Positions 1-8,035 of a stretch of DNA of 18,980 nucleotides are shown in pieces; within the stretch, counting starts at the first letter, position 1, and the number at the start of each line of letters is the position of its first letter. Source of the stretch: Cymbomonas tetramitiformis (lineage: Eukaryota; Chlorophyta; Pyramimonadophyceae; Pyramimonadales; Pyramimonadaceae). The notes under the pieces were generated by a model, which ran no database searches, was not told the origin of the DNA, and saw only the letters and a list, made by a program, of their open reading frames with translations. The position numbers were made by a program, and so were the translations under genes. Location: the NCBI GenBank assembly GCA_001247695.2, contig LGRX02003654.1:1-18980 (forward strand), written 5' to 3'.

Positions 1-1791
1 GGGGTGCGGGTGGCTTCTACCACTCCGTACAACCCTCGTTCAGACGGGCAAGCGGAGCACACCAACAGGGTGGTCGAGGACATGTTGCGATCGTTCGTGG
101 GTGCCAATCCGGATGACTGGGACCTCTACATGACAAATGTGGAGTTTGCTATCAACGACTCGCGCAGTGACGTCACAGGATTCACTCCCTTTGAGCTATG
201 CTACGGGGTGTCTCCGATGTCTCAGCTGGACCTGTTCCTGGAGGCTGCGACTCTCCCTGGCTCTGCGCGACGAAAAGGGGGGGTGGGTACCGCCCATGAG
301 ATGGCTGTGAAGTTTTCGGCGCAGTTGCGGGCCGCGCGTGGCCGCCTTGAGTTGGCTCAGCAGCGCCAGCGGGAGCAGTTCGACCGGCGCCACAAGCAGC
401 ATAGGTACGCAGTGGGGGATCTGGTATGGATCGAGGCTCGTCACCTGACGGAGAAGGTGATGGACCGTGCGCTGTGCCGGAAGCTCGGCAAGCGTTGGCA
501 CGGGCCTGTAACTGTCGTGGAGTGCTTCTACAGCGATTTGCAGGCGGAGCTGGCGGAGGCGGACCGCGGGGCACCGGTGGCTTATCGGTTGGCTCTACCA
601 CCGCATTGGCGCATTCACGACGTGTTTGCACGGCACCGCCTGAAGCCATACGTTTCCGGCATGGATGAGTTTGCATCTCGAGCACAACTGCCTGTACCTG
701 ACCCGGTAATGGTAGATGGGCAAGCGGAAGCTCACGTGGACAAAATTCTGGCGTATCGTGTACGCATGGTCAAGGGTAAGTGAGTGGAGGAATGGAAGGT
801 ACGCTGGACGGGCTACTCGGCAGCTCACGACCAGTGGCGCTCCAGAGACAAGATGGACAGAGGCGGGGAGAATCAGCAGCTCAAGGAGTTCGAGGCACGG
901 CGGTTGGGCATGCAGGCAGACATGCTGAAGTCCGTTGAGCATGGCCGACGTCAACGTCAACAGCGACAGCCCGTTCACCTTGGTGTCACTTTATCCCAGC
1001 TAATGGAACATCAATGTGACGTCCCAGAAGTGGATTCTCCACCGGAAGACTTCTGTCTGCCGTGGGAGCGGGTGGAAATCTTGGAGAACGGAGAGCTAGT
1101 GGTGATCACCGATCTTGAAGAGCGAAAGACCCGGCCAGTGAGAATCTTGGTGTTGTTCAGCGGGACCGGATCGGTGGAAAGAGAGTTTGCAAAGTGCTTT
1201 CCGTCTGCCTCGGTGGTTACGCTCGACAACGACCCACGATGGCAACCCGACCATCTCGCATCAATGGAGGACTGGGACCCCACTCAGTACCCACCGGGAT
1301 TCTTTGATGTCATCTGGGCCAGCCCTCCATGTACCCAGTACAGTCAGGCGCGCACTACGGGAGGACCTCCCGATCTGGAAGGAGCAGACAAGAGTGTGAA
1401 ATGCACCCTGGATGCTATTGAGTACTTGAAGCCCAAGCACTGGTTTCTTGAAAATCCTGAAGGAAGATACCCGAATGCGCTGCGGTTGCGGTCAGTGGTT
1501 CGTGAACTGCCACACCCTCTTTTTTGCGCCTACTGTAAGTATGGGGGGCGATATCGTAAACCAACGTGTATCTGGACTAGCTCACCTCCACCAACGCCAT
1601 TGCTGGAGTGCACCTCGCGGACACCTTGCGCATGCAAATGGGCCACCGGAGGACACCCTGAAACTGCTCAGCTTGGACCATCGTCTTCACAGCAACCAGG
1701 AGCGCGAGATGCTTACGCCGTGTACCCAGTGCCGGCTCCGCTGTTGCGTCATCTCTTTCACCATCTTCAGTTCGGGGAGTTTGATACCTGA
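1..1791 (+). CDS. Ty3/gypsy retrotransposon Pol 3' part: integrase end, chromodomain and cytosine DNA methyltransferase (one internal stop)
   Basis: Frame 1 is open from the left edge, so the protein starts outside the window, where protease, reverse transcriptase and RNase H would be expected. The first residues (TTPYNPRSDGQAEHTNR) are the end of a retroviral-type integrase core and include its last catalytic acid (E in GQAEHTNR). A GPY/F module follows (KRWHGPVTVVE to HRLKPY), then a chromodomain, a linker of about 90 residues, and a C5 methyltransferase ending at the TGA at 1789-1791. The only interruption is an in-frame TGA at 781-783 inside the chromodomain; the same frame resumes at once with good chromodomain sequence. 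Integrase inserts the cDNA, a chromodomain usually steers integration towards particular chromatin marks, and the methyltransferase would modify cytosine in DNA. A polypurine tract and LTR follow within 60 bases, so this is the last gene of the element. Family and domain order are confident; whether the copy is active is doubtful because of the stop. Confidence 0.88.
715..855 (+). other. Chromodomain at the integrase C-terminus, split by an in-frame TGA
   Basis: Translation gives AHVDKILAYRVRMVKGK, the TGA at 781-783, then VEEWKVRWTGYSAAHDQW. The pattern matches the chromodomain found after the GPY/F module in chromoviruses: a 'xxILaxRxr' first strand, a basic turn, then W-x-V-x-W-x-G-Y and a final W. 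Nothing is missing around the stop, which is best explained by a single C-to-T change in a CGA codon. The bases from 776 (GGTAAGTGAG) also look like a strong intron donor, but no intron is needed to make the domain continuous. Confidence 0.75.
1135..1791 (+). other. C5 cytosine DNA methyltransferase domain
   Basis: This C-terminal domain of about 218 residues carries the C5-methyltransferase motifs in order. Motif I is ILVLFSGTGSVEREF (SAM binding). Motif II is TLDNDP. Motif IV is ASPPCTQYS, with the catalytic cysteine at 1330-1332. Motif VI is FLENP, with P in place of the V usual in bacterial enzymes. A late motif is YRKPTCIWTS, and motif X is YPVPAPLLRHLF. Two short CxC/GGHP segments lie between the last two and may help to fold or bind DNA. 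The recognition region is very short compared with bacterial enzymes, so specificity cannot be guessed. All catalytic residues that I can identify are intact. Cytosine methyltransferases inside retrotransposons have been reported in Symbiodinium and Klebsormidium, so capture by retroelements has precedent. Confidence 0.85.
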
Positions 1792-1828
1792 CGACACCGG
1801 GAGCGGCATCAGGAGATAGGCCGCTCTT

Positions 1829-1842
1829 GAGGGGGGAGGAGT
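1829..1842 (+). promoter_or_regulatory. Polypurine tract (plus-strand primer) next to the 3' LTR
   Basis: A purine run, GAGGGGGGAGGAG, lies 38 bases after the stop codon and ends one base before the TG of the LTR. Position and composition are those of the RNase H-resistant primer for plus-strand DNA synthesis in LTR retroelements. Confidence 0.7.
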
Positions 1843-2957
1843 TGTACCGGGAGGCACGGACAGCCCATGGGTATGCCCCGAGGCGTATGCCCCATGGGTA
1901 TGCCCCGAGGCGTATGCCCCATGGGTATGCCCCGAGGCGTATGCCCCATGGGTATGCCCCGAGGCGTATGCCCCATGGGTATGCCCCGAGGCGTATGCCC
2001 CATGGGTATGCCCCGAGGCGTATGCCCCATGGGTATGCCCCGAGGCGTATGCCCAATGGGTATGCCCCGAGGCGTATGCCCCATGGGTATGCCCCGAGGC
2101 GTATGCCCCATGGGTATGCCTCGAGGCGTATGCCCCATGGGTATGCCCCGAGGCGTATGCCCCATGGGTATGCCCCGAGGCGTATGCCCCATGGGTATGC
2201 CCCGAGGCGTATGCCCCATGGGTATGCCCCGAGGCGTATGCCCCATGGGTATGCCCCGAGGCGTATGCCCCATGGGCATGCCCCGAGGCGTATACCCCAT
2301 GGGTATGCCCCGAGGCGTATGCCCCATGGGTATGCCCCGAGCGTGCATGCCCCACTCGCGAATAATGGGGAATTATCGGATATTCACATAAGTGAGCGAG
2401 TGGGGGAAATAATCGATGACAAAGCAGATTTCAGGAGAAGATCTGTAATGAAATGATTCATGGTAGATTCCAGGAGAAGATCTGCAATGGCAATACAAGT
2501 ATCATGATCTGCCTGATGATTGGTGGAGGAGTAACAGAATCAGGCATAGTCTGCTGGTAATTGGCCGATGACAGATGTCAATCTAGGAATCCTGCTAGTG
2601 AGTTAAAGAGCAACATGATGAAAGGGGAAGCTTGGGAAAAGTGAACCTCAGTGAGTGTTGACCAAGTGAAAGAATTGTACAAGTTTTACGTGTTAGGATT
2701 GGGCATGATGCCAAGACTGAACATAGGGATATAGATGTTATAGGTCTGCGACCATACATTATATCGAAAAGTGATAGTATTGCTAGGCTGTATAGCCAGT
2801 ATATGTCATGCAATTAAACAGTGGAATATAAGGCTAGAAGCCTATGTGATACACCAAAAACAATAGAAAACATAAAAAGAAAAGATAAAAGATAAAAGAA
2901 AAGAAAGGAAAATAAAGAGAAAAATATGTATAAGTTATCAGGAGTGTGCCTGGTACA
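1843..2957 (+). repeat. 3' long terminal repeat of the methyltransferase-bearing retrotransposon
   Basis: The proposed LTR starts with TGTACCGGGAGGCAC directly after the polypurine tract and ends with GTGCCTGGTACA. These ends are inverted copies of each other (TGTACC plus AGGCAC, with three extra G at the left end), which fits the TG...CA rule. Inside are a 27-bp minisatellite (about 1867-2345), an AT-richer part with a duplicated segment around AGGAGAAGATCTG (2430 and 2471), a TATA-like ATATAAGG at 2825, and an AATAAA at about 2912 in a purine-rich tract. These would be the promoter and polyadenylation parts. The next bases (CGACG at 2958) would be the target-site duplication, but the 5' LTR is outside the window, so this cannot be checked here. 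Confidence 0.65.
1867..2345. repeat. 27-bp minisatellite inside the LTR, about 18 copies
   Basis: The unit is 27 bases, with two related halves that each contain TATGCCCC (GGGTATGCCCC and GGCGTATGCCCC) and a CCCATGGG palindrome at the joint. Copies are almost identical; variants occur near 2051 (CCCAATGGG), 2120 (CCTCGAGG), 2275 (GGGCATG) and 2291 (GTATACCCC). As 27 is a multiple of 3, the array is open in several frames on both strands, producing repeats such as MGMPRGVCP or HTPRGIPMG. Those frames are by-products of the repeat and not evidence of proteins. Confidence 0.95.
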
Positions 2958-3739
2958 CGACGCGGACGCGATCTGTACACACGACCATGTTTTTATGATG
3001 TTGTCCACGTCGGACCGACGCGCGTTTGCCCGAAATAATCCTTTTTAAGTCGTTTCGCACGTTCGATCAGGCGAATGTCGATTTTAATCTGATCGCGCGG
3101 ACTGTGATTTATAGATTTAATAACTCGTCTGAAAATGATCGCCGGGTCATATGGAGACTGTATGACCCGGCGAAACGAATCTTATTTGCTTCTCGACAGT
3201 GTACCGAAATCCGGTGTAGCACAGGCCTTAACTCTCCGCCCGATGAACGACGAAGAGCTAAGGTAGACGTCCTAATCGGAAACTGGCTGGATGTAATCGA
3301 TCTGGAATATTCTAGAATTCCGTTTGATCCTGCGTTCCCGCGTGGCCGACGAACTGTTTCTCCAGAAAACAAGGAAGCGTCAATTAAAAATTGACGTTCA
3401 GCCACCTGTATGCGCGCCCGTGGGATCGTGGACCCAAGTAAGGCGGTGAATAAACTGCTGATGGTCGATTTGCTGCTGGCGGCAGCGGAGGCGCACAACA
3501 AGGGCCTCCTCAACGTCGGGGACTTATAGCGGGGACGTAACCCGCGGCAAAAACTGAACCGGGTGAGGGAGATGCTTTATACCTGGTTATGGAGGGGCTG
3601 GAGGAGATTGTCGCGGGGGTGGATGAGGGGAGATGGGCAGTGGGAACGGTGGTGAGTGTGTCCCAATTTGGGTCACTACTATTTTTGTTGTGGACAAGAT
3701 AGTATACAACCGCGCTGGTGGATGAGGTGGGGTTTACCC

Positions 3740-4110
3740 TGGTGGAATGAGATGTCTGCGGAGGACATGCGGAGGTGGTTTACCGGAGACGTGAAGTACG
3801 GGACTTACGCCCTGGTATCGCCACTGACGAGCAAGACCTACGTGGGCAAAACGATTTGGGCGGGACCTAGCAAGCGTATGGCGGAGCATGTTAGAACAAC
3901 AGTGGACGTCACGCAGAGGGGCGGGAAGAAGCTTTACGGTGGTCTGCGAGCAAGAGGCCTCCATACGTTTTTATGCTACCTTTGAAGACATCCACCTCGA
4001 AGGGAGACTGCGACACCGACGAGAAGAACATTATTCGCACGACGCAGCGTGCGGAGACGACCCTCAACACGCGGGGGGTGAGGACGGCGTACCAGACGGG
4101 GTATCGGAAG
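3740..4110 (+). other. GIY-YIG endonuclease domain, broken by a frameshift
   Basis: The first strand pair is KYGTYALVSP ... KTYVGKT (GIY at about 3800-3808, YIG at about 3839-3847), followed by SKRMAEHV, which supplies the conserved Arg. In the next frame, DEKNIIRTTQRAETTLNTRG supplies the conserved Glu helix and the LN turn that close this fold, and a very basic tail (RKRRRARGRRQQRR) follows. The shift from frame 2 to frame 1 lies at about 3960-3975. GIY-YIG domains cut one DNA strand at a time; in Penelope-like elements they nick the target for reverse transcription. The key residues look intact, but the frameshift makes the copy a probable relic. Confidence 0.7.
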
Positions 4111-4639
4111 AGACGCCGGGCGCGCGGGAGGAGACAACAGCGGAGGTCTATGTGGACCCGAGGGAGAGTGGAGACACAGGAGACACACCGTACATACAAC
4201 CACGTGGCCATGGAGGGGTATAACGGGAAGTGTTTGGACAGAGCACTCGGGAGGCTGTCAAAACACTCTGACTTCTTGACGGGCTGCTGGGACGTGGAGT
4301 ATATTGCGGGGATCTGGTCGGTAGCGGACTGGGCGGCGTTGAAGCTGAGGTACGGGAGGTCCCGTTCGACTCTATCGAGTGAGTCGCAGAAGCTGCGGGG
4401 GACGCTGCGGGCGCTGCTGCTAGAACTACGAAGATGCAACGCGCGTCTACAGTTCCACTCGATTGAGGTATAGACTCAGGACCCGTGGGCAACAGAGATG
4501 ATGAAGAACCTAGTGCGGCGGCCCGGAACGTGGAGGTAGATTCCTCTTCTTCCACTGGACCGACTTGTGCGGATCTGGCAGGTGACACCGGCGCAGTTGA
4601 CGAAACAGGAGCTGGCGAGATGCAGGGGGGCGCTAACAC

Positions 4640-5313
4640 GCTTGACGAATAAAATTCACGCCTTCAGTATTCGCGGGGTGTACGTGTGCAAACTGCAACT
4701 GCCGGAGGGGGTGCCGCGGGCGGCGGTACGTGATTTTCTGTACCGGTGTGTCGACCAGAAGTACAAGGAGGGCGCCGTGCGGACGTTCGTGAAGAAGAGG
4801 ACCGGAGTGGTACGCACAGGGTCCCTGAAGATCCTCGACATATTCAAGAACACGGGGAGAGCAGCGCGATGCGTGGAGACAGCGGAGTGTAACTGCAGCG
4901 GAATGCCACTGGATTTGCCGCGAAAACACGGGCACGTGTGTTTTTGGACCGGGGAGTTGGAGGGGGTGTTTGCCCGCTTGAACAGGAGCCTGAAGGACAC
5001 ACCGACGATGCAGGCAGCGACCGAGGATGACGTGCTTAAGGGGGTCTCTGCATACCTTTCACAGTTTAACGGAATGCGAGAGATCTCTGACACAGCACTG
5101 CGGAGCCTTTTTCCGTGGAGGGGCACAGTAGACGGACGGCCGCTGAATGTTGTTCTAGATGTGACAGACTGTATCTTGTTTGTGGCAGTGTGCGGTGACA
5201 ATGGACTTCTCGTGCAGATTAAGTGGGACAGATTTATTTTTCTCCTTAAACGTCTTGATGCATATCGCACTGTGCGGGGTGAGAACGCAGAAGTCAGAGC
5301 TCACCTTATCCCG
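4640..5313 (+). other. Unassigned Cys/His-containing region after the GIY-YIG domain
   Basis: This undamaged stretch of about 225 codons begins NKIHAFSIRGVYVCKLQLP and has a cluster CVETAECNCSG followed by PRKHGHVCFW (4870-4944), which could bind a metal ion through C-x-C plus His/Cys. The remainder (for example MREISDTALRSLFPWRG and LNVVLDVTDCILFVAVCGD) was not recognised. I looked for reverse transcriptase signs, such as a Y-x-D-D box, and found none. It ends at the TGA at 5314, after which the same frame goes on. Confidence 0.45.
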
Positions 5314-5394
5314 TGATTTGAGAGGCTCACCGCGTGGTCAAAGCTGATCACACAGGACTATTGGATTACCCCATACGCAAAATAGAACGCGCTC

Positions 5395-5835
5395 CGCCTG
5401 TGCTCCAGCCTGACAGACGAACTCTTCGCGTCGATCCTCGACGTTAATCTTAACAGCGCAACTTTCTGTACCCCATACCCAGAGGATGAGATTTTCAGCG
5501 CAGTGCACAACGCATGCCGTATCCTGTGGCACACTTGTGCCCTCGGGAATCCTATTTACACTATCGCACCTATTAAACGGTGTATTGCTCACGCACTCTT
5601 TTCCGCACGGACGACTCGAAAACCTGTCAGAAATGTATTCATACTACCGTACTGGCAACAGTGGGACGAGACACCGGGGGTCCACCTCGCAGGACTTCTT
5701 CGCAACAACAAGTTCGCGTTCTTGGCTCCCCAGAGTGCCCTCGGCTTCAAGGACCGATCGACAGGGGCTAAGTTCGAAGTGGCGATCCTCCTGATTCAGA
5801 ACACGGCGGCAGCGAGGCTGAGGCCGGTCACAGGG
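5395..5835 (+). other. Region resembling the methyltransferase-like domain of DIRS-type retroelements
   Basis: The frame-1 translation has SLTDELFASILDVNLN, then ATFCTPYPEDEIF, CALGNPIYTIAPIKRC, PVRNVFILPYWQQWDE and KFAFLAPQSALGF. The order is: a helix containing L-x-x-E-L-F, a strand ending in a T-P, a G-N-P-x-Y motif (like the N-P-P-Y of adenine methyltransferases), a helix, then V-x-I-L-P-x-W. It resembles the domain after RNase H in DIRS elements, thought to derive from an N6-adenine methyltransferase. The second proline of N-P-P-Y is isoleucine here. The assignment rests on pattern memory only and could be wrong. Confidence 0.35.
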
Positions 5836-5940
5836 CAGGGCTTGGCTCGGGTAAGCAGATCGTTCGGCAAGGCTTTGGATGACCATGACGTGATGTGCTC
5901 CTCGAGCTGGGGGGCAGGCTTCTCGTGGCCGTTGGCATAG

Positions 5941-6325
5941 TTGGCGAGGCCGTGGGTGATGGCTGACGGGGCTGAGAGGAGACACCTGCAGAGATTCGCG
6001 GAACTGATGAAAGGGGATGTGACGGCGGGGCTGCTCCTTCAGAAGTTCGGGACACATTTGATGGAGACACTAGACAAGAACCGATCGGAGAGAGAGAGGC
6101 TAGAGCAATGGGGGGATGGTCGACTGACCCTTGAGGAAGCACGAAAACTGACTGGGAGGATGACTGGCCTCGTGAGGGGAGTACTTGACCGGAATGTGGC
6201 AGTGGGGTTCGGAGTGTGCGGAAAGCTTTACAGGGAATGGCTAGAGCAAGAAAGGGACGGCGGGAAGTATGAGTGGTGGGAGAGGAAGTGTGGGAGGCTA
6301 TTCCTCTCACTTGGTTCTTACACTG
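5941..6325 (+). pseudogene. Charged helical C-terminal part of the decayed element
   Basis: The frame continues after a TAG at 5938 with a helical, charged sequence (AERRHLQRFAELMKGDV, DKNRSERERLEQWGDG, LTLEEARKLTGRMTG, YREWLEQERDGGKYEWWERK) of no known family to me. The sense appears to fade after about 6325, where AT-rich sequence with a probable minus-strand LTR begins, so the true stop was perhaps lost to that insertion. Confidence 0.4.
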
Positions 6326-6745
6326 TTACGGGTTACGGCAGCCTAATACACACAAATGCTTATGTGTGTATATTTGCTTGCCTGACAGAATGCTTACTGT
6401 CCTTCGAGAATGCTTACTCGGACTATCATTAAATGCTTATAATGCTAGAATTGAAGCTTAACCTATTTGTTGACATACTGCCAGATTATTCTTGTAAACT
6501 CAAACGGTTCTTGGCCTTGGCCATCACTTGTTCACTCATCACCAGAGTTAATCCTAGTCAGCATGTCCAAGCCCTCTAACCCTGTCAGATGCTCATGGTA
6601 TGGCATGGCATGACACAGACTGACACAGTACCATGGAAGTACTGGGCATCCTTATTAGTAGGGCCCTTATCGTTGATACGGCTCCGGGGCGGATATGCTC
6701 ATTCGGTGTATGCTAGCGTCATTCTCACTATGTTGTCCTAGCACA
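6325..6745 (-). repeat. Probable LTR of a second retroelement, minus strand
   Basis: On the minus strand a purine run (6747-6759) is followed by TTGTGCTAGGACA, which is the same layout (G-run, AGT, then TG) as the confirmed element at 1829-1843. The LTR would run to lower coordinates; an end near 6325 (TGTTACGGG on the plus strand) is a guess. Inside, the motif AATGCTTA occurs four times (6356-6437), and TATAAGCATT on the minus strand could be a TATA box. There is no second LTR in the window to compare with. Confidence 0.35.
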
Positions 6746-6746
6746 A

Positions 6747-6759
6747 CTCCCCCCCCCTT
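6747..6759 (-). promoter_or_regulatory. Probable polypurine tract of the second LTR element
   Basis: On the minus strand this reads AAGGGGGGGGGAG and sits directly before the TG of the proposed LTR. A G-run can also arise by chance in GC-rich DNA, but its placement next to TGTGCTAG supports the call. Confidence 0.4.
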
Positions 6760-6943
6760 AGGCGGGAAGCGTCCTCGCTGACCTTGCCACTAGCTATGTT
6801 ATGATGCTGATAACATTGATAAGCGTACCCCGCTCATCCGCTCATCAGAGCAGCTGCGGTGCTTCCATGAGATCACGCTGCCAACGCTCATCTCAGTTCC
6901 ACACCACCGCGAACTACTGATATCTTAGGCGGGTCTTCATTCT

Positions 6944-7390
6944 TCAGTCTTCGTAAGCGGACTCCGTGCCTCTCAATCCTTCCCCGTGCTCCTTTTCATG
7001 TTGCGCACTTGCCTTCAGCTGGGTTAGTTCAGCCTTCAAGCTACTTACTTGATCTGTCATGCCATAAACATCCTTTTCATGTTGCTCACTTGCCTTCAGC
7101 TGGGCAGCCTTCAAGCTACTTAATTGATCTGTCATGCCATTAAGCTTGCTGTCAGCCTGCACCTGCTTATGTTGAATCAGCTTGAGAATGTCAAGTATTT
7201 CCTGCTGCTGTTGCCTCTTTGCCTCTTTCTCATCTTCAGCATCGTTATGAGACGGATCCCTCCCAAATTTGTCCATGATGCGTCTGTGCCCACAGAGCGT
7301 CACCAACTCAGCAAAATGAGTGCACCACGGGCGGGTGTGATTGTTGGGGCATGCACACTTACACCCAACATTGACGCTCGAGAAATGAAC
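6944..7390 (-). CDS. Coiled-coil protein fragment with a Cys/His cluster (possible retroelement reading frame)
   Basis: A minus-strand frame of about 150 codons is open; no ATG opens it, the first Met being at MDKFGRD, so it may be a 3' part. The N-terminal part has a Cys/His cluster (GCKCACPNNH, WCTHF, CGHRR) that could be a zinc knuckle or zinc ribbon. The rest is a coiled coil rich in Q, E, K and L (EILDILKLIQHKQ, DQLSSLKA). Two tandem copies of a 72-81 bp unit (6991-7071 and 7072-7143) encode two near-identical heptad blocks, each holding GMTDQ, SSLKA, QLKAS and QHEK. It ends 184 bases before the putative polypurine tract of the minus-strand LTR, so it could be the last gene of that element. 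I do not recognise the family. Confidence 0.4.
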   Translation of the reverse strand, partial: VHFSSVNVGCKCACPNNHTRPWCTHFAELVTLCGHRRIMDKFGRDPSHNDAEDEKEAKRQQQQEILDILKLIQHKQVQADSKLNGMTDQLSSLKAAQLKASEQHEKDVYGMTDQVSSLKAELTQLKASAQHEKEHGEGLRGTESAYED

Positions 7391-7718
7391 TGACAAGCAA
7401 GGCTACCCCATCGAGGTCCTAGTAAGTATTCGCATGTCTTCTTATCCTACTGGCATGATCTAAATAAATTTAGATGGACAAATGACCTCACGCGTTTCCC
7501 TTCCATTTATCCGGGCTATGGCTGGGCGGCATTTCTGGGCGGATCTATTTGTACAATCCAAGACTTTTTCTATATGTACGCCGATGCTCGATGGTTGCGG
7601 ATAAGTGACTTGAGTTGAAATTTATGCGGAGCAACAAGCATGCAGAAGCTACCATCTTAAATACACAGCCATTCAACTTGCAAGGGCACTTCACTAGCAG
7701 TGTACGGGAAATCAGCAA
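7391..7718. other. Stretch without a recognised gene
   Basis: AT-richer sequence. The only structure seen is an inverted repeat at 7458-7475 (ATCTAAAT, two bases, ATTTAGAT). Short frames on both strands show no recognisable protein. Confidence 0.4.
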
Positions 7719-7920
7719 GTCACGGCACTTGTCACTAGTATGTCGGTGATGCCACGGCACTCGTCACCAGTGTGTGAAGCCACGGCACTTGTCACCAGCG
7801 TGTGAAGCCACGACACACGTCATTAGCATGTGATGCCACGACACACGTCATTAGCATGTGATGCCACGATACACGTCATTAGCATGTGATGCCACGGTGC
7901 TCGTCACCAGCAGGTGATGT
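7719..7920. repeat. 28-bp tandem repeat, six full units plus degenerate ends
   Basis: Full units start at 7751, 7779, 7807, 7835, 7863 and 7891, each beginning GCCACG and ending in GTGA plus A or T. The three central copies are nearly identical and contain CACGTCATTAGCATGTGAT; the outer copies have CTTGTCACCAG instead. A degenerate 31-base copy (7719-7749) lies before, and a partial copy starts at 7681. There are no spacers between units. Confidence 0.92.
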
Positions 7921-8035
7921 CACAGCGGACGTACGCCTAGAATCCTCCACTACCTCTGCCCCTACGTCCTGACAGGTGTTACTAATGCAAGTGCCCATTG
8001 TGACGGGGAAATGAGAAGACTGCGCGCGCACTTTG

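Larger units (their letters stand above)
3002..6432 (+). pseudogene. Decayed mobile-element-like gene with GIY-YIG nuclease and methyltransferase-like domains
   Basis: One long coding region can be followed for 3.4 kb despite damage. Frame 2 runs from about 3002 to 3985, with stops at 3392, 3527 and 3650, and includes an unassigned N-terminal part (for example RVIWRLYDPAKRILF) and a GIY-YIG domain. Near 3965 the sense moves to frame 1, which continues to 6430 with stops only at 4471 (TAG), 4537 (TAG), 5314 (TGA), 5374 (TAG) and 5938 (TAG). Between about 4330 and 4640 a competing acidic reading in frame 3 (for example VGNRDDEEPSAAARNVEV) suggests further small frameshifts. Domain order is unknown part, GIY-YIG, linker, Cys/His region, DIRS-like methyltransferase-like region, charged helical tail. 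No reverse transcriptase, transposase or integrase motif was recognised. A Penelope-like element with a permuted N-terminal GIY-YIG is one possible source; another is an unnamed element or a decayed viral gene. Confidence 0.55.

Noticed and set aside
182..685. Long antisense frames opposite the integrase
   Set aside because: They are shadows of the real plus-strand frame in GC-rich DNA, with no recognisable motif.
776..1130. An intron starting at the GTAAGT at 777
   Set aside because: The sequence right after the TGA completes the chromodomain in the same frame, so removing it would destroy the domain. Kept only as a possibility in the findings.
1577..2456. Five long overlapping frames on both strands over the 27-bp array (repeats such as HGYAPRRMP or YPWGIRLGA)
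   Set aside because: They exist only because the unit is 27 bases with no stop in most frames. No unique domain flanks them, and the array lies inside a recognised LTR.
4567..5316. Reverse transcriptase domain after the GIY-YIG
   Set aside because: I searched for the Y-x-D-D box and the aspartate motifs of Penelope-like enzymes in this frame and found none; only the general layout suggested it.
7719..7920. CRISPR-like array of 28-bp repeats
   Set aside because: Units are directly adjacent with no spacers and the context is eukaryotic; it is a minisatellite.
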